From UMGS1601 sp964617585 (GTDB lineage: Bacteria; Bacillota; Clostridia; Oscillospirales; Ruminococcaceae): 8,096 nt of DNA. The stretch lies in NCBI GenBank assembly GCA_964617585.1, contig CAZTXS010000045.1, forward strand, positions 1 to 8,096, written 5' to 3'. Under the pieces are notes generated by a model that was not told where the DNA came from, ran no database searches, and was given only the letters and a program-made list of their open reading frames with translations. The first letter of the stretch is position 1. The number at the start of each line of letters is the position of its first letter. Below are positions 1 to 6,141 of this stretch, one piece after another. The translations under genes were made by a program, and so were the position numbers.

Positions 1-506
1 AAAACGGCGAGAACGAAATCACCTTGGCTGATACGGTAATTAAGGCAGCGGGACATAAATATTATGTCAGCGGTATTTGCGTAGTATGCGGTGAAAAGGA
101 TCCTAATTACAAGGAACCGACCACAAATGCAACTACAACGGTTACAACGGCTCAGGCTTGCACCTGTAAAGACGACAGCGACGCAGTATCGGTAGTTAAG
201 CAAGCTAAGCTGACAAAGCTTAAGGTAAAGAGTAACAGTAAGAAGACTATTACAGTTAAATGGGGCAAGGTAACTAAAGCCAAGGGTTATCAGGTTCAGG
301 TATCTAAGGTTAAGGATTTCAATAAGATAATAGTCGATAAGCAAACTACGAAACTGAAGCTGAAAATTAAAAACAGCAAGATTAAGAGCAAAAAGACCTA
401 CTATGTACGCGTAAGAGCGTATACGACCTACAACACAAGCGACGGCACGAAGCAGAAAGTATACAGCAAGTGGAATCGCGTTCTCAGAAAAGTAAAGGTT
501 AAATAA
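1..506 (+). CDS. C-terminal part of a secreted/surface protein with a fibronectin type III domain (5' partial)
   Basis: The reading frame is open from the left edge (first full codon at base 3) to TAA at 504-506, so the gene begins outside the window. The TTG at 24 is just an internal Leu codon. About 167 residues are visible. First comes a GHKYYVSGICVVCGEKDPNY segment, a type recurring in Clostridia surface proteins (HxY..GxCxVCGxKDPNY). A Thr-rich linker follows, then a Lys-rich Fn3-like beta-sandwich (KKTITVKWGKVTKAKGYQVQ ... TYYVRVRAY) to the C-terminus. Fn3 domains of this type sit on extracellular enzymes and adhesins and probably mediate binding or spacing at the cell wall. No catalytic domain, sortase motif or membrane anchor is visible in this part, so the enzyme or adhesin role cannot be told. 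Two terminators follow directly. The Fn3 assignment is fairly sure; the whole-protein function is unknown. Confidence 0.8.
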   Translation, partial: NGENEITLADTVIKAAGHKYYVSGICVVCGEKDPNYKEPTTNATTTVTTAQACTCKDDSDAVSVVKQAKLTKLKVKSNSKKTITVKWGKVTKAKGYQVQVSKVKDFNKIIVDKQTTKLKLKIKNSKIKSKKTYYVRVRAYTTYNTSDGTKQKVYSKWNRVLRKVKVK

Positions 507-549
507 TTATAAAAGACTAAACAGTAAATAAAATCAAACAGTTTTTCGG

Positions 550-586
550 CCGCATACCAATTATGGTATGCGGTTTTTTCTTTTTT
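550..586 (+). terminator. Rho-independent terminator of the Fn3 surface protein gene
   Basis: A perfect 10-bp stem (CCGCATACCA at 550-559, TGGTATGCGG at 564-573) with an ATTA loop is followed by TTTTTTCTTTTTT. It lies 43 bp after the stop codon of the upstream gene. Confidence 0.93.
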
Positions 587-613
587 AAAATCATAATTGC
601 AGAATTTTTTCAG

Positions 614-643
614 AAGTTGCATTTTTTCGTGCAACTTTTTTTG
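614..643 (+). terminator. Second, tandem rho-independent terminator
   Basis: An 8-bp stem (AAGTTGCA 614-621 with TGCAACTT 630-637) has an 8-nt loop and runs into a T tract that continues past 640. It sits 28 bp after the first terminator and could act as back-up termination insulating the phage-type genes downstream. The stem is AT-rich, so it is weaker than the first. Confidence 0.6.
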
Positions 644-745
644 TTTTTCAGCTATAAGTAAGGAGTAGTTAAATAAAAGAACAGAAAGATTTCCATAAAT
701 AATTAATAGGTTAAATCAGCAAAAAAGCTTTGAAGGGAGAATTGA

Positions 746-997
746 ATGATCGGAGATATATTAGTTTCACTGCTGGGGCTGTCAGGCTCTGCGATAGGCT
801 CTCTGTTAGGCATAGTCACGAACAGCAGGTTGACGAACTATCGAATAAGGCAGTTGGAGGACAAGGTAAGCAAGCATAACAATCTTATCGAGAGAACCTA
901 TCAGCTCGAGCAGGATAACAAGGTTCAGGACGAAAAGCTAAAGGTAATAAATCACAGAATCAAGGACTTGGAGGATGAAAATCATGAACATATCTAA
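746..997 (+). CDS. XhlA-like phage lysis-associated protein (N-terminal membrane segment plus coiled coil)
   Basis: An 83-residue protein. The N-terminus (about residues 3-26) is a Gly/Ser/Leu-rich hydrophobic segment able to span the membrane. The remainder is a charged heptad-type coiled coil (RIRQLEDKVSKHNNLIERTY, then KVINHRIKDLEDE). This shape, and the motif HNNLIERTYxLE ... INHRIKDLE, match small XhlA-type proteins encoded next to holins in Firmicute prophages; family knowledge says these help the holin in host lysis. The start is supported by AAGGGAG at 733-739, 6 bp upstream. Its 3' end overlaps the holin start, which points to translational coupling. It is the first gene of a five-gene phage-type run. 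XhlA membership is by pattern only; a plain membrane-anchored coiled-coil scaffold is the alternative. Confidence 0.72.
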   Translation: MIGDILVSLLGLSGSAIGSLLGIVTNSRLTNYRIRQLEDKVSKHNNLIERTYQLEQDNKVQDEKLKVINHRIKDLEDENHEHI

Positions 998-1229
998 AGG
1001 AACGATTATCAGAACGGTTGTACTCGTGCTTGCGTTGATTAATCAAGTGCTTACTGCATTTGGGAAGTCGCCGATACCGATTGATGATGACGCAGTGACA
1101 AATCTAATATCCACAGTGTGGACGGTTATTGCGGCATTAGTCGCTTGGTGGAAAAACAATAGCTTTACAAAGAAAGCCGTTACAGCAGATATATTGCTAA
1201 AAAATAATAATCAGGAAGTGATAAAATGA
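984..1229 (+). CDS. SPP1-type phage holin
   Basis: An 81-residue protein if started at ATG 984. An ATG at 975 is in frame, but the SD GGAGG (970-974) abuts it with no spacing and sits 9 bp from 984, so 984 is preferred. It has two hydrophobic segments: about residues 7-23 (TIIRTVVLVLALINQVLTAF) and about 37-58 (VTNLISTVWTVIAALVAWW). Between them is an acidic turn with IPIDDD, and the tail is basic. The pattern R(T)VxLxLALxNQxLxxxGxxPxP(I)(D)xxxV, ending in WWKNNSFTxxA, is characteristic of the SPP1 holin family. Holins form membrane lesions that release or trigger endolysin. It overlaps the preceding gene by 14 bp, and its TGA overlaps the next ATG (ATGA). No endolysin gene follows, which is unusual for a lysis cassette. 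Confidence 0.85.
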   Translation: MNISKGTIIRTVVLVLALINQVLTAFGKSPIPIDDDAVTNLISTVWTVIAALVAWWKNNSFTKKAVTADILLKNNNQEVIK

Positions 1230-1612
1230 GTTTAATTATTAAAGATTTCAACTTGGAAATTCATCAGGGAGATACGGCGTATTTGGATTTAACCTTAAGT
1301 CAGCTCCCGTTTGATATAAACCCTGACGATAAGCTGATTATGTCAGTGGCGAAGAGTATGTCGTCAAAAAACGCAGTAATAGTTAAAGAGGTTTCTGCGG
1401 CGGATTTTAACGATATGACGGCTACGGTTGAATTTGCCGAGAGCGATACCGCCGACCTTGAACCGGGTAAGTATTATTACGGCGTAAGGTACTATCAGGC
1501 GGCGGAGGATACCTATTACAAGTTCACGGCGGCGGCAGGACGCAGGTTTATTATAAAACCTCACACTCCCGACAGCTTGGAGGTGGACAGCAATGCAAAT
1601 TCAATCTATTGA
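1226..1612 (+). CDS. Phage baseplate/tail-fibre N-terminal domain protein (BppU_N-like)
   Basis: A 128-residue soluble protein rich in predicted beta strands. The N-terminal pattern (I.I.QGDTAYLDL.L.. then DDKLIMSVAKS, later LEPGKYYYGVRYYQ and RRFIIKP) resembles the Ig-like N-terminal domain of BppU-type upper baseplate proteins. In that family it attaches receptor-binding modules to the phage tail tip. It starts at an ATGA overlap with the holin, and AGGAAG (1213-1218) lies 7 bp upstream. Its end overlaps the next ORF by 20 bp, so translation is probably coupled along the cluster. There is no Cys and no signal peptide. The family call is from pattern and neighbours; HHpred or a structure prediction would be decisive. 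Confidence 0.6.
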   Translation: MSLIIKDFNLEIHQGDTAYLDLTLSQLPFDINPDDKLIMSVAKSMSSKNAVIVKEVSAADFNDMTATVEFAESDTADLEPGKYYYGVRYYQAAEDTYYKFTAAAGRRFIIKPHTPDSLEVDSNANSIY

Positions 1613-1907
1613 TTCGTCCATTGAAATAAATACCCGTGAACAGCTAATTCTGGCAATAAGCGAGCAAGCAGGCATGGATGTTGAAGCGGCTGTTCCGCAG
1701 TTTCTGTATACTGTTCCTGCGGTAGATTCAGCGCTTAGCACAACGTCTACAAACCCGGTGCAAAATAAGATAATAACGGAGAGAATAAACACCGTACAAA
1801 CTGCTATAACAACCGCCCAAGAGGATATAGATAACCTTGCGGCAAGCTTTACGGCAATGACGGACGATGAGGTAACGGCAATGTTCAACAGAGTATTCAG
1901 CGATTAG
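1593..1907 (+). CDS. Phage tail-fibre/stalk-type protein
   Basis: A 104-residue protein. Residues 44-61 (VDSALSTTSTNPVQNKII) match a motif widely seen in phage tail and head fibre proteins (VDxALSxTSxNPVQNKxV). A helical stretch with alternating hydrophobics follows (about 62-85), likely a trimeric coiled coil, and the acidic end TDDEVTAMFNRVF resembles the short C-terminal motif of many Firmicute tail-fibre ORFs. The start ATG at 1593 has SD GGAGG at 1579-1583, 9 bp upstream, and lies inside the preceding gene in another frame. It is probably part of the same virion fibre as the genes on either side. The motif is clear; the exact structural role is inferred. Confidence 0.65.
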   Translation: MQIQSIDSSIEINTREQLILAISEQAGMDVEAAVPQFLYTVPAVDSALSTTSTNPVQNKIITERINTVQTAITTAQEDIDNLAASFTAMTDDEVTAMFNRVFSD

Positions 1908-1919
1908 AGGTGATAAAAA

Positions 1920-2252
1920 ATGTCTGCAATATCAGATAATAACATGGAGGATATACTGCAAAGATTAAAGCAGTATGTTGACAGTAGACCGCTTTACAGC
2001 GTGGGTACGCTGGATAACTTTACAGGCACGTCGACCTTTGAAATCGGTTTTGCACCTAAAACCTTAAAAATATATTTCAACAGTTCAACCTACAGCGCAG
2101 ATTTGGCGGTGTTGTGGCATAAGGGAAACGCTGTAAAAAGCGGTGCAAACAACACAAGCAATGGTGGATTTAGCTTAATAGATGTAAGCGATGATGTTGT
2201 ATCTTTAGGAGGTGCTGCCACAGGACCGCTGCTTTGGGAAGCGTGGGGGTAA
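1920..2252 (+). CDS. Phage tail-fibre tip-like protein (small C-terminal beta domain)
   Basis: A 110-residue protein. A short helical N-terminus (about 1-25, MEDILQRLKQYVDSRP) is followed by a compact beta-rich domain: GTSTFEIGFAPKTLKIYF, then LAVLWHKGNAVKSG, then GGFSLIDVSDDVVSLGG, ending LLWEAWG. A terminal domain of this make-up, with GFxPK, LWHKG, V-SLGG and a final WEAWG, fits small trimeric tips of phage fibres that contact the host surface. AGAGGTGA (1906-1913) lies 6 bp before the ATG and 12 bp separate it from the previous stop. Its TAA stop lies at the junction with an IS3 transposase fragment running the other way. The protein nevertheless looks naturally complete. Function is inferred from context and composition. 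Confidence 0.6.
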   Translation: MSAISDNNMEDILQRLKQYVDSRPLYSVGTLDNFTGTSTFEIGFAPKTLKIYFNSSTYSADLAVLWHKGNAVKSGANNTSNGGFSLIDVSDDVVSLGGAATGPLLWEAWG

Positions 2253-2340
2253 AATATATTTCCATTGCTTCATTGTCCATGCAATTACCTTTTTTCGACA
2301 TACTCTGGGTAATACTAAGTTCTTGCAGCAAATTAGGACG
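2251..2340 (-). pseudogene. Fragment of an IS3-family (IS150-type) transposase, orfB C-terminal region
   Basis: Reading the minus strand from about 2340 to 2251 gives 30 codons without a stop. They contain LLQELSITQSMSKKGNCMDN followed by EAMEIYF. This matches the highly conserved IS3/IS150 segment around the last catalytic Glu (typical form: (I)xQSMSRKGNCxDNAxMESFF). The homology stops abruptly at 2251, at the stop codon of the tail-tip gene, and does not continue upstream of 2340. Only a short internal piece of the DDE domain survives, so it is non-functional debris of an old insertion. The family identification is strong because of the SMSxKGNCxDN signature. Confidence 0.8.
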
Positions 2341-2372
2341 TAAAAAATCCCCTGAGAGAATTTCTCAGGGGT
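2341..2372 (-). terminator. Rho-independent terminator for the YczE-type gene (weakly bidirectional)
   Basis: A perfect 9-bp stem (CCCCTGAGA 2349-2357 with TCTCAGGGG 2363-2371) has a 5-nt loop. Read on the minus strand it is followed by ATTTTTTA (2341-2348), a proper T tract, and lies 55 bp after the end of the minus-strand gene. On the plus strand only TAATTTTA follows, so it might also weakly end transcription of the phage-type genes. Confidence 0.8.
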
Positions 2373-2380
2373 AATTTTAT

Positions 2381-2404
2381 AATGACGGGCAAGCCATTAT
2401 TGAA
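2381..2404 (-). repeat. 24-bp partial copy of the IS605-like left end seen at 6295-6318
   Basis: This stretch is identical to 6295-6318 at 23 of 24 positions (the only difference is A at 2396 against C at 6310). It includes the GGGCAAGCC core and the flanking TTGAA (TTCAA on the minus strand). Beyond these 24 bases the two places diverge. It looks like a left-end remnant of the same mobile element, lying beside the IS3 fragment. Confidence 0.65.
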
Positions 2405-2426
2405 ATTGAGATATATTTAACTGTTT

Positions 2427-3068
2427 TTAGCGCATCACTTTATCTGCTAACTTTTGTAACGCCTTTAAAATATGTTTAGAAAGTAAGCCCACGAATAATG
2501 CCGCTGCTATCGTACCTTCTCTTACCCCTAACAAAGTTCCCTTTGCAAAAAAACCGATGAGAACAGTGACGATTACCAGTGTAACATCAAAGCATACCTT
2601 CATGTTACCGAACTTCACAGGTATAACCTTGCAGATCGCCAATACAAGACCTTCACCTGCTACAGTTACGACATTTGCCGTTACTTCTATGCTGACGCCT
2701 GCAGCCACAAGCACAATTCCAATAATGCACAAAATCCACTGTGTAAAATATGAAGAATATGTAATCCCTTGCAGCAGCCATAGCGCAAAATCGGTCATAA
2801 AGCCAAAGGCAATAGCCACCGGCAGTTGTATGAGCTGAATAATCTGATACTTCTTCCTTAGAATCAAAATCTGCAGCAAAATAAATAAGCAGTGCATTAT
2901 GATAGTTGCAGTACCAACTGTTAGCGGAGAAATCAGGCTCACAACATATGGTACGCTGGAAATAGGAGATGTGCCCAGATTAGCCTTTATGGAAAAGCCG
3001 ACTCCGACGGACATGACAAACAGCCCCATGAAAAGGAGCAGATACCTCTTAAAATATTCAGTTTTCAA
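2427..3068 (-). CDS. YczE/YitT-type integral membrane protein
   Basis: A hydrophobic protein of about 213 residues with five or six membrane segments: near the N-terminus (YLLLFMGLFVMSVGVGF), then MHCLFILLQILIL, LPVAIAFGFMTDFALWL, WILCIIGIVLVAAGV, CFDVTLVIVTVLIGFF and the end segment with GVREGTIAAALFVGLL. The NLGTSPISSVPYV signature after the first segment and GVREGT near the end are typical of the YczE/YyaS/YitT family (DUF6198). Members are plasma-membrane proteins, some proposed as transporters; the substrate is unknown. No ATG fits. TTG at 3068 has AAAGGA 11 bp upstream; the longer TTG at 3092 (221 residues) lacks an SD and is the alternative. It is a single gene, bounded by the lysS terminator upstream and its own terminator at 2341-2372. 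Confidence 0.85.
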   Translation of the reverse strand: MKTEYFKRYLLLFMGLFVMSVGVGFSIKANLGTSPISSVPYVVSLISPLTVGTATIIMHCLFILLQILILRKKYQIIQLIQLPVAIAFGFMTDFALWLLQGITYSSYFTQWILCIIGIVLVAAGVSIEVTANVVTVAGEGLVLAICKVIPVKFGNMKVCFDVTLVIVTVLIGFFAKGTLLGVREGTIAAALFVGLLSKHILKALQKLADKVMR

Positions 3069-3098
3069 AATGCTTTCATTCCTTTCAGTCAAATCGTC

Positions 3099-3218
3099 TT
3101 ATTTAGTTAAAAGGATAAAAGCCGTCTCCTTTGTTTCTGGGCAAATTAGGAATTTCCCATACCCAAATGGTTCTGTATTTATGCATATTAATCTTTCTTT
3201 CTCAAAAGGTTGAATCAT
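3099..3218 (-). CDS. Possible 39-residue ORF upstream of the YczE-type gene
   Basis: The minus strand has ATG at 3218 and TAA at 3099-3101, encoding MIQPFEKERLICINTEPFGY and then GKFLICPETKETAFILLTK. The composition looks protein-like. It ends 7-31 bp before the two candidate starts of the membrane protein, so it could be a coupled small protein or a leader. Against it, there is no clear SD, and an overlapping ORF in another frame (ATG 3186, 27 residues) looks equally plausible. I do not recognise a family. Confidence 0.25.
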   Translation of the reverse strand: MIQPFEKERLICINTEPFGYGKFLICPETKETAFILLTK

Positions 3219-3238
3219 CACTGCAGATTTTTATTTGT

Positions 3239-3270
3239 AAAAAGCAGGCAGCCAAAGTCTGACCGCCCGC
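3239..3270 (-). terminator. Rho-independent terminator of the greA-lysS operon
   Basis: On the minus strand GCGGGCGGTCAG (3270-3259) pairs with TTGGCTGCCTGC (3255-3244), including several G-U pairs, around a 3-nt loop. TTTTT (3243-3239) follows. It lies about 120 bp beyond the lysS stop and upstream of the next minus-strand gene. The interval 3271-3389 holds two inverted repeats (AAGATATA at 3337-3344 with TATATCTT at 3359-3366, and an imperfect GCGTTTTT/AAAAACAC pair near 3288-3310) but no gene I can support. Confidence 0.75.
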
Positions 3271-3389
3271 AATCCTTGTAAACTATGCGTTTTTACGTGT
3301 CTGGACAAAAACACATCATTTATTGTATATTGATGTAAGATATACGTTCCGAAATTTTTATATCTTGAAACCAACATAAAAACTGAGAT

Positions 3390-4988
3390 TCAGTCTTTCA
3401 ACGGCTTCATCGTAGGGAACAAAAGCACGTCCCTAATTGAACCCGAATCGGTGAGGAGCATAACCAAACGGTCAAGACCGAAGCCAAGTCCTCCCGTAGG
3501 CGGCATACCGTATTCAAGAGCCGTTATAAAGTCCTCGTCTACCTCTGCATTAGCGCCCTGAGCGCGCTTAGCCTCTACCTGACGCACAAATCTCTCTTTC
3601 TGATCTATAGGGTCGTTAAGCTCGGAGAATGCGTTGCCCATCTCTCTGCAATATATGAAGTATTCAAACCTCTCGGTGAAAGCAGGGTTGGACGGCTTTC
3701 TCTTAGCGAGCGGAGAGTTCTCAACAGGATAATCATAAATTATTGTAGGCTGAACAAGCTTGTCCTCGACAAAAGCTTCAAAGAACGCAATAAGAACATG
3801 ACCCTTGGTTGCGTTTTCACCCTCGTCTACTTCGACGCCTTTTTCCTTTGCACAGGCTCTTGCTTCTTCGTCAGTAGCCCAGTAGTTATAATCGACCCCG
3901 GCATATTTTTTAACAGCCTCAACCATGGTCAGACGCTCCCACGGAGCAGCCATATTTATTTCGGTACCCTGATAAGTGATAACGTCCGTGCCGCATACCT
4001 TTTTGGTAATTGTCACATACATATCTTCAATAAGATCCATCATGCCATGGTAGTCGGTATATGCCTGGTACATTTCTATAGTTGTAAATTCAGGATTGTG
4101 AGAGGTGTCCATACCCTCGTTTCTGAATATTCTTCCTACCTCGTAAACCTTGTCGAATCCGCCGACGATAAGTCTTTTAAGATAAAGCTCCGTTTCAATA
4201 CGCAAATACATATCCATATTCAGCGCGTTGTGGTGGGTAACAAACGGACGAGCTGACGCACCGATTTCAAGCGTGTGAAGAACAGGAGTGTCAACTTCAA
4301 GGTATCCGCGGCTGTCAAGATAGCTTCTGATTTCCTTTAAAATAAGGCTTCTTTTAATAAAGGCGTCTTTAACATCGGGATTGCAGATAAGATCAACATA
4401 TCTTTGACGGTATCTCTGATCCCTGTCCTTTAAACCGTGCCACTTCTCCGGAAGAGGTAAAAGAGATTTTGACAGAAGCTTTATATCCTTGGCGTGAACC
4501 GAAATCTCGCCCCGTCTTGTTCTGAAAACAAAGCCCTCAATTCCTACAATATCGCCTATATCCCACTTCTTGAATTCTGAAAACGTTTCTTCACCTATGT
4601 CGTTCATTCTGACATAAACCTGAATTCTATCGCTTCCGTCACGAACGTCTATAAAGTTCGCCTTGCCCATGTCACGCCAACTGATAATTCTGCCGGCAAT
4701 GCGCACGTTCTTTTCTTTGAGCTTTTCAAGAGCCGCATTTTTAGCTTCTTCGTCATCGCCCGACTGAGAAATAATTTTCGCTTCGGCTTTTTCATATTCA
4801 GCTTTGGCGTCGGCATTTTTAACGGTTACGTCATAGCTTGTTATCTGGTAAGGATCTTTCCCTCTGGCTTTTAAATCGTTAAGCTTGTCAATTCTTATCT
4901 GCTTAAGTCCGTTTATCTCCTCCTGCGAAATTTCCTCGTCAAGAGAAGCTTCATTCATAATTTCGTCGCTCATTATTCTGCCCCGCAC
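3390..4988 (-). CDS. lysS: Lysyl-tRNA synthetase, class II
   Basis: The enzyme charges tRNA-Lys with lysine in the cytoplasm (ATP + lysine + tRNA-Lys to Lys-tRNA, AMP and PPi). It has 532 residues, slightly longer than the usual 490-510 because of an acidic N-terminal extension and a helical insert (about 50-95). The OB-fold anticodon-binding domain spans about 96-175 (VRIAGRIISWRDMGKANFID). The class II catalytic core follows: motif 1 near 222-236 (YLDSRGYLEVDTPVL), motif 2 near 286-305 (RIFRNEGMDTSHNPEFT, with the ATP-binding Arg), ENSPLAKR and GNAFSELNDP for substrate binding, and motif 3 near 500-512 (GLGFGLDRLVMLL). GTG 4988 has GGGAGG (4999-5004) 10 bp upstream; the ATG at 4973 is the alternative. 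It lies 34 bp behind greA and is surely co-transcribed with it. It appears complete. Confidence 0.97.
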   Translation of the reverse strand: MRGRIMSDEIMNEASLDEEISQEEINGLKQIRIDKLNDLKARGKDPYQITSYDVTVKNADAKAEYEKAEAKIISQSGDDEEAKNAALEKLKEKNVRIAGRIISWRDMGKANFIDVRDGSDRIQVYVRMNDIGEETFSEFKKWDIGDIVGIEGFVFRTRRGEISVHAKDIKLLSKSLLPLPEKWHGLKDRDQRYRQRYVDLICNPDVKDAFIKRSLILKEIRSYLDSRGYLEVDTPVLHTLEIGASARPFVTHHNALNMDMYLRIETELYLKRLIVGGFDKVYEVGRIFRNEGMDTSHNPEFTTIEMYQAYTDYHGMMDLIEDMYVTITKKVCGTDVITYQGTEINMAAPWERLTMVEAVKKYAGVDYNYWATDEEARACAKEKGVEVDEGENATKGHVLIAFFEAFVEDKLVQPTIIYDYPVENSPLAKRKPSNPAFTERFEYFIYCREMGNAFSELNDPIDQKERFVRQVEAKRAQGANAEVDEDFITALEYGMPPTGGLGFGLDRLVMLLTDSGSIRDVLLFPTMKPLKD

Positions 4989-5022
4989 GCCGGAGCTTCC
5001 TCCCTTCGGTGTTAAGTCGGTT

Positions 5023-5499
5023 TTATTTGCTTATTTCAAGAATTTTAAATTTGATAAGTCCTATGGGAGCTTCAACCTCAAAGGTTTCGCCGACTTTTTT
5101 CTTAAGAGCGGCTTTTCCGATAGGAGAGTCGTCAGAAATCTTTCCGTTGTCCGGGTCGGATTCGGTCGAACCAACGATCTGAAGAGTCTCGGTCGTTTTA
5201 AGATCTAAGTCCTTGACTTTTATTTTAGAACCTATGGTTACCTCTTCTGAAGAAATAGAATTGTCGTCAACGATAACTGCGTTTGCAATCATCTGTTCAA
5301 GCTCGGTTATCCTTGCCTCAAGAATACCCTGCTCGTTCTTAGCCTCGTCGTATTCGGCGTTTTCAGAAAGATCGCCGAAAGAACGGGCTTCTTTAAGCTT
5401 CGCTGCAACCTCGCTTCTTTTTACTGTTACAAGATACTCTAAATCATTTTCCAGCTTTTCATATCCTTCTTTTGAAACAGATAAATTTTTAACCGCCAT
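5023..5499 (-). CDS. greA: Transcription elongation factor GreA
   Basis: GreA rescues backtracked RNA polymerase by entering the secondary channel and stimulating cleavage of the transcript's 3' end. It has 158 residues, the normal family length. The N-terminal antiparallel coiled coil (about 1-78) carries the acidic tip FGDLSENAEYDEAKNEQ, where Asp43 and Glu46 correspond to the catalytic tip acids. The C-terminal FKBP-like domain (about 79-158) contains the family signature DNGKISDDSPIGKAALKKKV. The start ATG at 5499 has AAGGAG (5508-5513) 8 bp upstream. It is the first gene of the greA-lysS operon, an arrangement common in Clostridia that couples transcription and translation functions, and is driven by the promoter at 5568-5596. 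It looks intact. Confidence 0.97.
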   Translation of the reverse strand: MAVKNLSVSKEGYEKLENDLEYLVTVKRSEVAAKLKEARSFGDLSENAEYDEAKNEQGILEARITELEQMIANAVIVDDNSISSEEVTIGSKIKVKDLDLKTTETLQIVGSTESDPDNGKISDDSPIGKAALKKKVGETFEVEAPIGLIKFKILEISK

Positions 5500-5567
5500 A
5501 GCTATATCTCCTTACATAATTATTCATTTACACTATCAAGCCTTTGTATACGGCTTATCAAATTATT

Positions 5568-5596
5568 ATTATATAATATGCAGACGTAAAAGTCAA
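5568..5596 (-). promoter_or_regulatory. Sigma-A-type promoter of greA-lysS
   Basis: On the minus strand there is a -35 TTGACT (5596-5591), a 17-bp spacer and a perfect -10 TATAAT (5573-5568). Transcription would start near 5561, giving a leader of about 60 nt before greA. Confidence 0.88.
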
Positions 5597-5624
5597 GAAT
5601 TTTGCTGTTTTTCCAAACTCCGTT

Positions 5625-5668
5625 AATTTTGTCGAATTTTGTCGAAAAAATGTTGAACAAATTGTCGG
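5625..5668. repeat. Tandem 10-bp repeat AATTTTGTCG in the divergent promoter region
   Basis: Two perfect tandem copies (5625-5634, 5635-5644) are followed by a degenerate third (AAATTGTCGG, 5659-5668). The third lies inside the spacer of the promoter for the small gene at 5780. The arrangement could be an operator for a direct-repeat-binding regulator, but it may be chance in AT-rich DNA. Confidence 0.4.
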
Positions 5669-5683
5669 ATAATGCTGTATAAT
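5653..5683 (+). promoter_or_regulatory. Probable promoter of the DUF6514-like gene
   Basis: TTGAAC (5653-5658) and a perfect TATAAT (5678-5683) are separated by 19 bp, somewhat long. A second TATAAT at 5751-5756 has only a poor -35 (TTAATA) and would give a leader of under 20 nt. The leader from the first promoter is about 90 nt and contains GGCTTAAGCC and a TTTCAGC (5703-5709)/GCTGAAA (5760-5766) pair next to the SD. Confidence 0.5.
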
Positions 5684-5779
5684 GAACTTAAGGATAAGAG
5701 GATTTCAGCGGCTTAAGCCCGAAAACCCTTAATAAATATCCGCGATACGTTATAATGTAGCTGAAAGGAATGACCTAAC

Positions 5780-6049
5780 ATGAAAAAAGTATTGAAAACA
5801 CATTTTGAAGAGGGAAAAAAGATTCAGTATTCCCTGACCGAAAGCGAAATTGTTCTTGAAAAAGAAAAGGTTTCAACTTACGGCATTGAAATATCCGAAA
5901 ATATTGCGCTCGGAAAAAAGCAGACTGCTGAGATTTCGGATATAACCTCCGATTATGAAAAGGCGGAGAGCCTGTTTGAAAAAATCGTCCGTCTGGGAGC
6001 GGATACGTCCTCGTTAAAGAGCATTGCGGAGGACTTTATACTCTCATAA
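5780..6049 (+). CDS. Small DUF6514-like protein of unknown function
   Basis: An 89-residue, soluble, acidic protein with no signal peptide or membrane segment. The N-terminal half looks like beta strands (KKIQYSLTESEIVLEKEKVS, then TYGIEIS). The C-terminal half is helical: AEISDITSDYEKAESLFEKI, then VRLGADTSSLKSIAEDFIL. The layout YGIEI ... ISDI(T/S)xDxxxAExLxxxIxxxxxxxxxLxxIxEDFI is that of the short DUF6514 proteins of Clostridia, whose role is unknown. The start ATG 5780 has AAAGGA (5764-5769) 10 bp upstream. It is transcribed away from greA and followed by about 60 bp of AT-rich sequence without an obvious terminator hairpin before the IS481 remnant. The family call is from memory of the pattern; the ORF itself is solid. 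Confidence 0.75.
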   Translation: MKKVLKTHFEEGKKIQYSLTESEIVLEKEKVSTYGIEISENIALGKKQTAEISDITSDYEKAESLFEKIVRLGADTSSLKSIAEDFILS

Positions 6050-6112
6050 CAAATGATACTTCAATTTTGCAAAAAAATCAATACCGTTTAGAATTTTTTT
6101 ATAAGTATATGT

Positions 6113-6141
6113 TGTAGTTTTGTCAATGATGTGTTACAAAA
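6113..6141. repeat. Right terminal inverted repeat of the IS481-like element
   Basis: TGTAG at 6113-6117 and GTGTTACAAAA at 6131-6141 match the opposite end at 6842-6870 in inverted orientation, with an outer match and a long inner match. Confidence 0.7.

Noticed and set aside
5213..5626. Plus-strand ORF of 137 codons opposite greA
   Set aside because: It is the antisense shadow of greA, with a Ser/Phe/Ile-rich composition and no SD. Likewise the plus-strand ORFs opposite lysS and the YczE-type gene.
6050..6112. Terminator for the DUF6514-like gene in the run of T after 6094
   Set aside because: The T run at 6094-6100 has no convincing GC hairpin in front of it.
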